Shown here: piece by piece, positions 17,663-26,262 of the stretch
How the letters are laid out: each line of letters opens with the position of its first letter
How positions within the stretch are numbered: the first letter of the stretch is position 1
From: Duganella sp. CF517
Lineage (GTDB): Bacteria; Pseudomonadota; Gammaproteobacteria; Burkholderiales; Burkholderiaceae_D
DNA length: 64,000 bases
Assembly (NCBI RefSeq): GCF_900110275.1
Contig: NZ_FODC01000002.1
Coordinates: forward strand, 1 to 64,000
Direction of reading: 5' to 3'
The notes under the pieces: generated by a model
Told to the model about the DNA's origin: nothing
The model's input: only the letters and a program-made list of their open reading frames with translations
The model's database searches: none
Translations under genes and position numbers: made by a program

Positions 17663-19162
17663 ATGGACTTTAGCATAAAAGCATTCGACACAAAAAACAC
17701 CATCAACTCGGCCAAAACGGGCGTCGTCGCCGTGGCGGTGTTCGAGAATAAAAAGCTGTCGCAAGCTGCCAAAGCACTGGACGGTTCCGGTGACATCACG
17801 GCCGCGCTCAAGTCCGGCGACATCAGCGGCAAAGCCGGCACCACCTTGCTGCTGCGCGGCGTCAAGGGCGCCAGCGCCGAGCGCGTGCTGCTGGTCGGCC
17901 TGGGCAGCGACGACGCCGTCAGCGAGAAAAGTTTCGCCAGCGGCGTTGCCGCGGCATTGAAGGCTTTCTCGGCCCTGGGCACGAGCGACGCTATTATCGC
18001 ACTGCCGATGACCGAAGTGAAAGAGCGCGACGTCAATTGGGCGATCCGCTGCGTGGTGCAGAGCGCCCACGAAGCGGCGTTCCGCACCGACGGCCAGAAA
18101 AGCAAGAAGGACCCGGCGCCGGCCGGCGTCAGGAAAATCGCCCTGGCCGTGCCGAACACGCCCGCCGCCAAGCTGGCGCTGGCGCAGGCCGTGGCCATCG
18201 CCAGCGGCATGGACCTGACCAAGGAGCTGGGCAACCTGTCGGCCAACATCTGCACGCCGACCTACCTGGCCAACACCGCCAAGAAGCTGGCCAAGGACTA
18301 CAAGTTCGACGTCGAGATCCTGGACCGCAAACAGCTCGAAGCGCTGAAGATGAACAGCTTCCTGTCGGTCACCAACGGCAGCGAGCAGCCGCCGAAGTTC
18401 ATCATCCTCAAGCACATGGGCGGCAAGTCCAAGGACGCGCCGGTGGTGCTGGTCGGCAAGGGCATCACCTTCGACACCGGCGGCATCTCACTCAAGGCCG
18501 GTCCCGGCATGGACGAAATGAAGTACGACATGGGCGGCGCCGCCTCGGTGCTGGGCACCTTCCGCGCCATCGGCGAGATGGATCTGAAACTGAACGTGAT
18601 CGGCGTGATCGCCAGCTGCGAGAACATGCCGTCGGGCCGCGCCACCAAGCCGGGCGACATCGTCACGTCGATGAACGGCTTGACCATCGAGATCCTCAAC
18701 ACCGACGCCGAAGGCCGCCTGGTGCTGTGCGACGCGCTGACCTACGCCGAGCGCTTCAACCCGGCCGCCGTGATCGACATCGCCACGTTGACCGGCGCCT
18801 GCATCGTCGCCCTGGGCCACCACAAGAGCGGCTTGTTCACGCGCGACGACGACGTCCACAACCAGCTGGCCGACGAGATCATGGCCGCCGGCAAGGCCTC
18901 GAGCGACACCGCCTGGCGCCTGCCGATCGGCGAGGAGTACAACGAGCAGCTCAAGTCCAACTTCGCCGACCTGGCCAACATCGGCACGCCGGGCGGCGCG
19001 TCGTGCACGGCGGCGGCGTTCCTGGAGAACTTCACGCGCAAGTACACCTGGGCGCACCTGGACATCGCCGGCACGGCGTGGAAATCGGGCGGCGCGAAGG
19101 GCGCGACCGGCCGTCCGGTGCCGCTGCTGTCGAACTTCCTGATCAACCGCGCGGGCTCGTAA
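17663..19162 (+). CDS. pepA: leucyl aminopeptidase (cytosol aminopeptidase, M17)
   Basis: 499 residues. It is a two-zinc aminopeptidase that removes N-terminal residues, with a regulatory DNA-binding role in some species. The C-terminal catalytic domain shows [14 protein letters not shown] and the family signature [10 protein letters not shown] with metal ligands. GDDIV-type and HLDIAGTAW segments follow. AGAATCAA lies upstream of the ATG. It is followed by a very strong hairpin terminator. Confidence 0.96.
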   Translation: MDFSIKAFDTKNTINSAKTGVVAVAVFENKKLSQAAKALDGSGDITAALKSGDISGKAGTTLLLRGVKGASAERVLLVGLGSDDAVSEKSFASGVAAALKAFSALGTSDAIIALPMTEVKERDVNWAIRCVVQSAHEAAFRTDGQKSKKDPAPAGVRKIALAVPNTPAAKLALAQAVAIASGMDLTKELGNLSANICTPTYLANTAKKLAKDYKFDVEILDRKQLEALKMNSFLSVTNGSEQPPKFIILKHMGGKSKDAPVVLVGKGITFDTGGISLKAGPGMDEMKYDMGGAASVLGTFRAIGEMDLKLNVIGVIASCENMPSGRATKPGDIVTSMNGLTIEILNTDAEGRLVLCDALTYAERFNPAAVIDIATLTGACIVALGHHKSGLFTRDDDVHNQLADEIMAAGKASSDTAWRLPIGEEYNEQLKSNFADLANIGTPGGASCTAAAFLENFTRKYTWAHLDIAGTAWKSGGAKGATGRPVPLLSNFLINRAGS

Positions 19163-19173
19163 GCACAAAAACA

Positions 19174-19217
19174 AAAAGGGCGGATGGCCGGGTATTGCCC
19201 CGGCCATCCGCCCTTTT
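19174..19217. terminator. bidirectional intrinsic terminator between pepA and a lipoprotein gene
   Basis: A perfect 19-bp inverted repeat (19174-19192 with 19199-19217) with a 6-nt loop. The stem starts AAAAGGGCGG and ends CCGCCCTTTT, so both strands have a GC-rich stem followed by T residues. It lies between convergent genes. Confidence 0.9.
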
Positions 19218-19242
19218 CCGTTCGCCCCCGGTGGCGCCGCCC

Positions 19243-19701
19243 TCAATACAAGGTCACGCCGGCCGCCGGCGGCGGCCCGTCATCCCTGCCCTCGGCCGGA
19301 CGCATCACCACCGTCAGCGTCGACGGATAATCGTAGCCGGCGCCGGTGTCGCGGTCGATGACATAGCCGACGCCCGCCGTCAATATCACGTTGCCCCACA
19401 AATTGCCGTTGACCTTGGGGTCGACCTTCTCGTAGGCCCAGGCCGCGCCCTCCTTGCGGCAATCGATGCGCAGCGGGGCCGCGCTTTTGCGCAGGGTCAC
19501 GCGGGCAGGCGTGGTGACGAACCACTTGCCGACGTCGTTATACAACACGCAGCCGACGCCGCCGATCTCGCGGTGATCGAGCACGGTCTGCACCAGCACA
19601 TTCTGTTGGGTCGATTCGGTCAGCGACGCGCAGCCGGCGCTTGCCAGCATGGCCAGCAAGACCGGCAGCGCGGAGCACGCCGCGACGGGACGGAGGAACA
19701 T
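19243..19701 (-). CDS. hypothetical lipoprotein
   Basis: 152 residues with a lipoprotein signal peptide: charged N-terminus, hydrophobic core and lipobox LASAGC, so Cys23 is the likely lipidated residue. The mature part contains VLDHREIGGVGCVLYNDVGKW and later NLWGNVILTAGVGYVIDR, where a glycine-rich hydrophobic stretch suggests membrane contact. I do not recognise a characterised family. AGAGGC precedes the ATG. It stands alone, separated from pepA by a bidirectional terminator. Confidence 0.8.
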   Translation of the reverse strand: MFLRPVAACSALPVLLAMLASAGCASLTESTQQNVLVQTVLDHREIGGVGCVLYNDVGKWFVTTPARVTLRKSAAPLRIDCRKEGAAWAYEKVDPKVNGNLWGNVILTAGVGYVIDRDTGAGYDYPSTLTVVMRPAEGRDDGPPPAAGVTLY

Positions 19702-19760
19702 GGTCTGCCTCTAAAATAGATACAGACGCAGTGTAGCAAGCCGTTGGCGGATTGATTCGC

Positions 19761-19952
19761 TCAATCAAGGGGCGTAAAGCGTTGCACTTTGACGCCATCG
19801 ACCTCGATGAGTTGAAAAAACACGTCTTTCGGCCGCGCCCAGATGGACCCGTCGGACGCGCGGTAAACGATCATGGTGCTCAGGTCGGACTCCAGGGTGG
19901 CCTCGCACACCAACTCGTAGAGGCCTCCCTTGTAATGCCGGAAGCGGGTCAT
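19761..19952 (-). CDS. DUF1653 family small protein
   Basis: 63 residues matching DUF1653: FRHYKGGLYELVCEATLES near the start, then VVYRA-like MIVYRASDGSIWARPKDVFF. The family is widespread and without known function. It starts 4 bp after the stop of the upstream gene and has no ribosome site of its own, so translational coupling is likely. Confidence 0.8.
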   Translation of the reverse strand: MTRFRHYKGGLYELVCEATLESDLSTMIVYRASDGSIWARPKDVFFQLIEVDGVKVQRFTPLD

Positions 19953-19956
19953 CGGA

Positions 19957-20391
19957 TCAGGCGTTTTGACGAACCTGCGCCGTCTTGGCCACCCGTTCGT
20001 CGACCTTGTCTTTCTCCGCCCCGTGTTCCTGCTCCTGCTGCTTCTTCTTCAAGCCCTGCACCACCTTCAGGATGTCGTCCATGCCGCGCTCGCCACCGAG
20101 GGTGGAGAAAGCGTCGAGCACTTCGTTCAACACCTGGTTGCGCACCGCGGCTTCGTCGGAATTGATAACCGGGGGACGTTGCAGCGCTTCGGCTGCGCGC
20201 TTTTCGGCGGCGGCTGCCTCCTTTTGCGCGGCGGTCTTGCGACCGCCCGGCGTTTTGCCATGTTCCAGTGCCGCTTGCCAGATTACCCAGCGGCGCTGCG
20301 TTTCAAAGACCAGATACTCTTCTGGCTTATCTTCACGGCGGCGAACGATATGTCCGTCGCGCTGTGCCCATGCCTCAAATGCAGTTCGCAT
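19957..20391 (-). CDS. hypothetical protein with phage-like N-terminus
   Basis: 144 residues. The N-terminal part (FEAWAQRDG..., then YLVFETQRRWVIWQAALE) resembles the short region, ending in a WxxWQAA motif, of many phage and prophage proteins of unknown function. The rest is highly charged, Ala/Lys/Glu-rich and probably helical or coiled (about residues 50-80 and 105-135). AAAGGA precedes the ATG at good spacing. It forms a two-gene unit with the DUF1653 gene and lies beside the AT-rich patch. No integrase or other phage gene is nearby, so it may be a domesticated remnant. Confidence 0.7.
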   Translation of the reverse strand: MRTAFEAWAQRDGHIVRRREDKPEEYLVFETQRRWVIWQAALEHGKTPGGRKTAAQKEAAAAEKRAAEALQRPPVINSDEAAVRNQVLNEVLDAFSTLGGERGMDDILKVVQGLKKKQQEQEHGAEKDKVDERVAKTAQVRQNA

Positions 20392-20808
20392 TTCAATTCC
20401 TTTGTAAATGCGCTACGCGCAATTCACTGTTAAAACTACAAGTTGTTTCCGCATAGTATCACTTATTGCGGCATCACAATAAATAATATACACGGCTCTT
20501 GTTATTTTGTGGTTGCTGATAGGAAACACTAGTTTTCCACTAATTTTGTATCAGTATATTTCTCTTTTACCATTCTGTCTCCTACTGAAGTACAATTTTG
20601 ATAACTATGAGACAAAAGTAGCAATTGAATTTTTATTTCACACTTTTTGCAACATTTTATGCCTTACCACCACACTTGCGAAGTTCTATTTCATGTTTTT
20701 TTATAAAACACGACAAATAGACAAGCTCATCTGTTAAATCAAGGTGCGGTAAGATGCGTTTCATAGGCGTATCGCCTCCACCAAACCCGCAAGGACACTG
20801 ATCCCCCG
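20392..20808. other. AT-rich intergenic region upstream of xthA
   Basis: 417 bp without a convincing gene. About 20430-20740 is strikingly AT-rich compared with the surrounding GC-rich DNA. It contains short imperfect inverted repeats (for example CCGCA...TGCGG at 20449-20471 and around 20520-20540) and many poly-T tracts. The only open frame of note (20507-20737) has an odd hydrophobic composition, no ribosome site and no family resemblance. The region must hold the promoters for xthA (plus) and for the gene at 19957-20391 (minus). Confidence 0.6.
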
Positions 20809-21573
20809 ATGAAACTAGCCACATGGAATGTTAACTCACTGAACGTAAGACTGCCGCACGTTATGAATTGGCTTTCGGAAAATCCGACGGACGTGCTCTG
20901 TCTGCAAGAAACAAAATTAACTGATGACAAGTTTCCAGCTAGCATTATTGAAGCCGCCGGCTATCATGTTGTGTACAGCGGGCAAAAAACTTACAACGGC
21001 GTCGCCATCATTTCCAAGCTGCCGATCACCGACGTCGTCAAAAACAACCCGCTCTTCGATGATCCGCAGCAACGTATCCTCGCCGCCACCATCGACGGCG
21101 TGCGCGTCGTGTGCGCCTACGTCCCCAACGGCCAGAGCGTTGGCTCCGAGAAATACGAGTACAAACTCGGCTGGCTGGCGGCCTTCCACGACTGGATCAA
21201 GCAGGAGGCCGCCCTGCATCCGCAACTGGCCGTCGTCGGCGACTACAACATCGCCCCCGAGGACCGCGACGTCCACGATCCGGCCGCATGGGAAGGCATG
21301 GTGCACGTTTCCGAAAAGGAACGCGCCGCCCTGACCCGCCTGCTCGACATCGGCCTCGCCGATTCCTACCGCCTGTTCGACCAGCCCGAAAAATCGTACA
21401 GCTGGTGGGACTACCGCGGCCTGGGCTTCCGCCTGAACAAAGGCCTGCGCATCGACCACATCCTGCTGTCGCCGGCGCTGGTGGCGCGCTGCAGCGCCTG
21501 CGTCATCGACCGCGCGCCGCGCAAGCTGGAACAGCCGTCCGACCACGCGCCGGTCATCGCCACGCTCGACTAA
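20809..21573 (+). CDS. xthA: exodeoxyribonuclease III
   Basis: 254 residues. It is an AP endonuclease and 3'-5' exonuclease in base excision repair. Catalytic motifs are TWNVNSLNVR, LQETKL (metal-binding Glu), GDYNIAPEDRDV, LRIDHILLS and the C-terminal SDHAPV. Length fits the family. The first ~185 bp use AT-ending codons (cta, tta, gta, aat), whereas the rest uses GC-ending codons like its neighbours, so the compositional break falls inside the gene near 20,990. The upstream ribosome site is weak (AAGGA about 14 nt before the ATG). Confidence 0.95.
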   Translation: MKLATWNVNSLNVRLPHVMNWLSENPTDVLCLQETKLTDDKFPASIIEAAGYHVVYSGQKTYNGVAIISKLPITDVVKNNPLFDDPQQRILAATIDGVRVVCAYVPNGQSVGSEKYEYKLGWLAAFHDWIKQEAALHPQLAVVGDYNIAPEDRDVHDPAAWEGMVHVSEKERAALTRLLDIGLADSYRLFDQPEKSYSWWDYRGLGFRLNKGLRIDHILLSPALVARCSACVIDRAPRKLEQPSDHAPVIATLD

Positions 21574-21611
21574 CCCGGCCTCCCGGCGCGGCCGGCCAGT
21601 GCGGCCGTTGA

Positions 21612-24600
21612 TCACGCGGCCGCGATCGGGGGCCGCGGCAACAGCAACTGCGCGGTCGCATGCGGCACCGGCGGCGAAAACAGATAGCCTTGCGCGAACT
21701 GGCAGCCGTTGCGCTGCAGCAGCGCGTACTGCCCCTCCGTCTCCACCCCCTCCGCCACCACCGACAGCTGCAGGCTGTCCGACAGCGCGATGATCGCCGC
21801 CACGATGGCGCGGTCCTCCGCGCTATCCTCCAGATCCTTGATGAAGGCGCGGTCGATCTTGATCTTCTTGACCGGGAAGCGCTTCAGATAGGCCAGGCTG
21901 GAATAACCGGTGCCGAAATCGTCGATCGACAGGCGGATGCCCATCGCGTTGATCTGCCCCAGGATATCGAGCGTGTGCTCGCCGTGCTGCATCAGCGCCG
22001 TCTCGGTGATCTCGAATTCCAGCAGCGACGGATCGATGCCGGTTTCGTCGAGGATGCGCCGTATCGATTCCACCAGCCCCCGATGCATGAACTGGCGCGG
22101 CGACAGGTTCACCGCCAGCGGCACCGGCGTCAGGCCCGCGCGGCGCCACGTCATGCTCTGCATGCACGCCTGGCGGATCACCCATTCGCCGATCGGCACG
22201 ATCAAGCCGTTTTCCTCGATCAGCGGAATGAAACTGTCCGGCATCACCAGTTCGTCGTTATCGCGGCGCCAGCGCAGCAGCACCTCCATCGCATGCAGGC
22301 GGCGCGTGCCGATGTCCATGATCGGCTGGAAGTGCAAGGTGAATTCGTCCAGCGCCAGCGCGCTGCGCAGGCTCGACTCCAGCTCGAAGTGGCGCGCCGC
22401 CGACTGGTTCATCGCCTCTTTAAAATACTGGTAGTTGTTCCTGCCGCTCGCCTTGGCATGATACATGGCGGCATCGGCGTGGCGCATCAGGGTCGCCACG
22501 TCGGCGCCATCGATCGGATACACGCAAATGCCGATGGAGGGGGTGATGTGCAGGTTGCGCCCTTCCAGCGGGAAGCCCTCGGACAGCGCCAGGATGATCT
22601 TTTCGGCCACCTGGCTGGCCTCGTCCACGCTGGCGATGCCGGGCACCAGCACCACGAATTCGTCGCCGCCCAAACGGGCCACGGTGTCGCTGGCGCGCAC
22701 CGCGCGGCACAAGCGGCTCGCCACTTCCTTGAGCAACTGGTCGCCGGTCATGTGGCCCAGCGAATCGTTGATGGTCTTGAAGCGGTCAAGGTCGATGAAC
22801 ATCACCGCCAGCTGGCGCTGCGAACGCCGCGCCGCCAGCATGGCCCGGTCCAGCCGGTCCGACAGCAACGCGCGGTTGGGCAAGCCGGTCAGGCTGTCGT
22901 GGTAGGCCATGTGGTGCACGCGCGCCTCGGCCTGGCGGCGCTCGACGATCTCGCCTTGCAGCAGCGCGTTGGCGCCCGCCAGTTCGGCCGTGCGTTCGAG
23001 CACGCGCACTTCCAGCTCGTCGCGCGCGCGGCTGACCGCTTCGGCCGCCTCGCGCCGCGCGGTGATGTCGTCCACCAGCCACACCGAGCGCCCGTAGGGC
23101 TGCGCGAGGTCGAACGGCCGGCCCGATAGCCGCGCCCAGAAGCGGCTGCCGTCCTTGCGCACCAGTTGATACTCGGCGACGTTGACGCGGCCGGTGCGGA
23201 AGTCCTGCGCCGTCGCCGCGCGCGCTTCGCGCCAGGCGGCATTGTCGGCATAAAATGCCTGCACGCTGAGGTGGTTCATTTCGCCGGGCGCGTAGCCGAA
23301 CAACTCCTCCATCTTGGTGTTGCAGCGCAGGTTGAGCCCCTGCTCCACCACCGAGATGCCCAGCACCGCGCTGTCGAGGATGGCCTGGTTCTCCAGCAGC
23401 GCGTTGCGCAGCGCCTCCTCGGCGCGTTTTTGCTCGGTGCGGTCCTCGATCACCCAGATCGTGCCCTGTCCCGGATCGGCCGGATTGACGACGTAGCCGA
23501 TCAGTTGCGCCCACAGGCGCGTATCGTCGGCGCGCCGCATTTCGATCTCGGTCTGGAACGGCTTGGCCACCGACAGATAGGGATAGGCCTCGGCGCCCAG
23601 CCGCTCGTAGGCTTCCTGCGAAGGATACAGCGCCCGCCCGGGAACCCCCAGGCCGGTGTCGCCGGGATAGCCGAACATGTCGCCGAAGCCGCGGTTGTAG
23701 CGCGTGATGATGCGGTGTTTGGTAAACAGGATGCTCATCGAGGCGTTGGTCATGATCGCCTCCACCTCCATCTGCGTCTGGCGCGTGGTGGTCACGTCCT
23801 CGATGATCCAGATGGCGCCGCCCTCGGTGTTCACGTCGTTCATCGCGTTGGCGCGCACGCGGCACCATATGACGCTGCCGTCCGCGCGCTTGAATTCGAA
23901 CGCGGGGCTTTCGTAAGGCTTGCCGTTGTCGAGCCGCGCACGCGCCTCCAGGGCGAAGACCTGGTACTTTTCCTGCGACGGGAACATGTCCGCCGCCGGC
24001 ATGCCGACCATGTCCTCGACGGCATAGCCGAACATCTCCGCCATGCGCCGGTTGCAGTTGCGGACGATCTGGCCTTTACTAAACAGGATGCCGATCGACG
24101 CGTTGTCCAGGATCGCCTTCTGCTCGATCAGCGCGCAGCGCAGTTTTTCCTCGTCGATGCGATGCTCGTTGATGTCTTCGACGATCCACACCGTGCCTTC
24201 GCTGGTGTGGATGGTGTCGATCGCGCGGCCGAACAGTCGTGCCCAGAATGTGCTGCCATCCTTGCGCCGCAACACCAGTTCCGTCTTGAACGGCAGCCCT
24301 TGCGCCAGCGGCGGACCAGCTTCGCGGCCCAGCTTGAGGAAGTCCTCCTCGCTTGGATAGACGGTCACGCTGGGCGCGCCCTCCAGCTCCTCGCGGCTGT
24401 AGCCCAGCATCTCGGCGCAGCGGATATTACATTCGACGATGCGGCCGTCCTTGCCGAACAGGATGCCGACGGCGGCGTTCTCCAGGATGGCCTGCTGTTC
24501 GAGCAGCGTTTTACGCAACGCGCGCTGCGAGCGCTGCACATCGCTGATGTCATGGAAGACGATGGTGCCGCCATCCGTTCCGGCGCCGGCCAGCAGCGGT

Positions 24601-24884
24601 TTGCTCCACACCTGCACGGCGATGTATTTGCCGCTGGCGCAAGCAAGGCAACTGTCCCAGCACTGCCCCGTCTCCGCATCCGCCAGGCGCGCGACGCTGG
24701 CGGCGCGCACATGGCGGGCGAACAGGCTCTCCACGGTTTGGCCGCAGGGATCGGATTCGAGCAAGACGGTCAACTCCGCGTTCGCCGCCAACACCAATCC
24801 TCCGGCGCCGTAAGCGCACGCGGGAACGCCGATCAGCGCCAGGGCGTCCGCGACGAAATCAGGATGGGATGAAACGCGATTCAT
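21612..24884 (-). CDS. multi-PAS GGDEF/EAL cyclic-di-GMP protein
   Basis: About 1090 residues, soluble. Five PAS-type segments follow one another: about residues 10-120, then four that begin with near-identical wording (AILENAAVGILF, AILDNASIGILF, AIMTNASMSILF, AILDSAVLGISV). They end near residue 630 in a coiled linker. The GGDEF domain has an intact RLGGDEFVVLVPG near residue 740 and an inhibitory RxxD site (RASD) five residues before it. The EAL domain reads EVLLRW rather than EALLRW but keeps DDFGTGYSSL and VVAEGVET, so phosphodiesterase activity is plausible. The start at ATG 24884 is chosen over GTG 24899; neither has a clear ribosome site. Confidence 0.92.
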   Translation of the reverse strand: MNRVSSHPDFVADALALIGVPACAYGAGGLVLAANAELTVLLESDPCGQTVESLFARHVRAASVARLADAETGQCWDSCLACASGKYIAVQVWSKPLLAGAGTDGGTIVFHDISDVQRSQRALRKTLLEQQAILENAAVGILFGKDGRIVECNIRCAEMLGYSREELEGAPSVTVYPSEEDFLKLGREAGPPLAQGLPFKTELVLRRKDGSTFWARLFGRAIDTIHTSEGTVWIVEDINEHRIDEEKLRCALIEQKAILDNASIGILFSKGQIVRNCNRRMAEMFGYAVEDMVGMPAADMFPSQEKYQVFALEARARLDNGKPYESPAFEFKRADGSVIWCRVRANAMNDVNTEGGAIWIIEDVTTTRQTQMEVEAIMTNASMSILFTKHRIITRYNRGFGDMFGYPGDTGLGVPGRALYPSQEAYERLGAEAYPYLSVAKPFQTEIEMRRADDTRLWAQLIGYVVNPADPGQGTIWVIEDRTEQKRAEEALRNALLENQAILDSAVLGISVVEQGLNLRCNTKMEELFGYAPGEMNHLSVQAFYADNAAWREARAATAQDFRTGRVNVAEYQLVRKDGSRFWARLSGRPFDLAQPYGRSVWLVDDITARREAAEAVSRARDELEVRVLERTAELAGANALLQGEIVERRQAEARVHHMAYHDSLTGLPNRALLSDRLDRAMLAARRSQRQLAVMFIDLDRFKTINDSLGHMTGDQLLKEVASRLCRAVRASDTVARLGGDEFVVLVPGIASVDEASQVAEKIILALSEGFPLEGRNLHITPSIGICVYPIDGADVATLMRHADAAMYHAKASGRNNYQYFKEAMNQSAARHFELESSLRSALALDEFTLHFQPIMDIGTRRLHAMEVLLRWRRDNDELVMPDSFIPLIEENGLIVPIGEWVIRQACMQSMTWRRAGLTPVPLAVNLSPRQFMHRGLVESIRRILDETGIDPSLLEFEITETALMQHGEHTLDILGQINAMGIRLSIDDFGTGYSSLAYLKRFPVKKIKIDRAFIKDLEDSAEDRAIVAAIIALSDSLQLSVVAEGVETEGQYALLQRNGCQFAQGYLFSPPVPHATAQLLLPRPPIAAA

Positions 24885-25063
24885 GAACACCAGGAGCACC
24901 CGAAAGAAATGCCGCCTTGATCGTTACATATCGGCAGCATTGTTGGCAGATGATAAACCACATTGGTGTCATTAGCCATCCGCGCGCTGATTTCGCGTTC
25001 TTAAATACGACACTGGACGACAGCGCGCGGCTTGGCCGCGCACCGACTCCCATGATGCCAGCC

Positions 25064-26260
25064 TCACACGCCGGGCACCCTCACCCAGCCCTCCATCAGC
25101 ACGCGCGCGCTGCGGCTCATGACGGCCTTCGTCACACGCCACTGGCCGTTTTGCTGCGCGGCCTCGGCGCCGACGCGCAAGGTGCCCGACGGATGACCGA
25201 AGCGCACCGCGCCGAGCGCGCCGCCGCCCGCGGCCAGGTTGACCAGCGTTCCCGGAATCGCGGCGGCAGTGCCGATCGCCACTGCCGCAGTGCCCATCAT
25301 GGCGTGATGCAGCTTGCCCATCGACAGTGCGCGCACCAGCAAGTCGATGTCCGCCGCGTGAACGCGCTTGCCGCTGGAGGCGATGTAGCTCGACGGCTTC
25401 GCCACGAACGCCACCTTCGGCGTGTGCTGCCGTTGCACCGCCTCGTCCAGATGCCGGATGAGGCCCATGCGCAGCGCGCCGTGCGCGCGTATGGTCTCGA
25501 ACATCGCCAGCGCGGCCACGTCGCCGTTGATCGCGTCCTGCAGCTCGACGCCGGTATAGCCGATGGCGTCCGCGTCGACGAAAATGGTCGGGATGCCGGC
25601 GTTGATCATGGTCGCCTTCAGCGTGCCGATGCCCGGCACCTCCAGGTCGTCGATCAATTGGCCGGTCGGGAACATCGCGCCGCCACCGCCCTCCTCGTCC
25701 GCCGCCGGGTCCATGAACTCCAGCTGCACTTCGGCCGCCGGGAAGGTGACGCCGTCAAGTTCGAAGTCACCGGTCTCCTGCACTTCGCCGTTGGTCACCG
25801 GCACGTGCGCGATGATGGTCTTGCCGATGTTGGCCTGCCACACGCGCACCACGGCCATGCCGTCTTGCGGTACGCGGGCCGGGTCCAGCAGGCCCGCGCT
25901 GATCGCGAACGCGCCGACGGCGGCCGACAGGTTGCCGCAATTGCCGCTCCAGTCGACGAACGCCTTGTCGATGGAGACCTGGCCGAACAAATAATCAATA
26001 TCGTGATCGGCTTTGTCGCTTTTCGAGACGATCACCGTCTTGCTGGTGCTGGAAGTGCCCGCGCCCATGCCGTCGATTTGCTTGCCATAGGGGTCGGGAC
26101 TGCCGATCACGCGCAGCAGCAGCGCGTCGCGCGCGGGTCCGGGCGTCTGCGCCGCCTGCGGCAAATCATCCAGGCGGAAGAAAACGCCCTTGCTGGTGCC
26201 GCCGCGCATATACACGGCGGGGATCCTGATTTGCGGCGGGTGGATGGTGGTGTTTGTCAT
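25064..26260 (-). CDS. prpF: 2-methylaconitate isomerase PrpF (AcnD accessory)
   Basis: 398 residues. It isomerises 2-methylaconitate isomers made by AcnD so that they can be hydrated. It has the diaminopimelate-epimerase-like fold signature IPAVYMRGGTSKGVFF at the N-terminus. Further segments are GSPDPYGKQIDGMGAGTSST, WSGNCGNLSAAVGAFA and VAIGTAAAIPGTLVNL. It is the last gene of the prp operon and starts 2 bp after acnD ends, so translation is probably coupled. Confidence 0.95.
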   Translation of the reverse strand: MTNTTIHPPQIRIPAVYMRGGTSKGVFFRLDDLPQAAQTPGPARDALLLRVIGSPDPYGKQIDGMGAGTSSTSKTVIVSKSDKADHDIDYLFGQVSIDKAFVDWSGNCGNLSAAVGAFAISAGLLDPARVPQDGMAVVRVWQANIGKTIIAHVPVTNGEVQETGDFELDGVTFPAAEVQLEFMDPAADEEGGGGAMFPTGQLIDDLEVPGIGTLKATMINAGIPTIFVDADAIGYTGVELQDAINGDVAALAMFETIRAHGALRMGLIRHLDEAVQRQHTPKVAFVAKPSSYIASSGKRVHAADIDLLVRALSMGKLHHAMMGTAAVAIGTAAAIPGTLVNLAAGGGALGAVRFGHPSGTLRVGAEAAQQNGQWRVTKAVMSRSARVLMEGWVRVPGV

Positions 26261-26262
26261 GG

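Noticed and set aside
20507..20737. 76-codon open frame in the AT-rich patch
   Set aside because: Composition follows AT-richness, with no ribosome site and no family resemblance; not enough support for a gene.
24900..25063. Possible small gene between the PAS/GGDEF gene and prpF
   Set aside because: Only 164 bp, with no frame having a ribosome site or family features; treated as intergenic.
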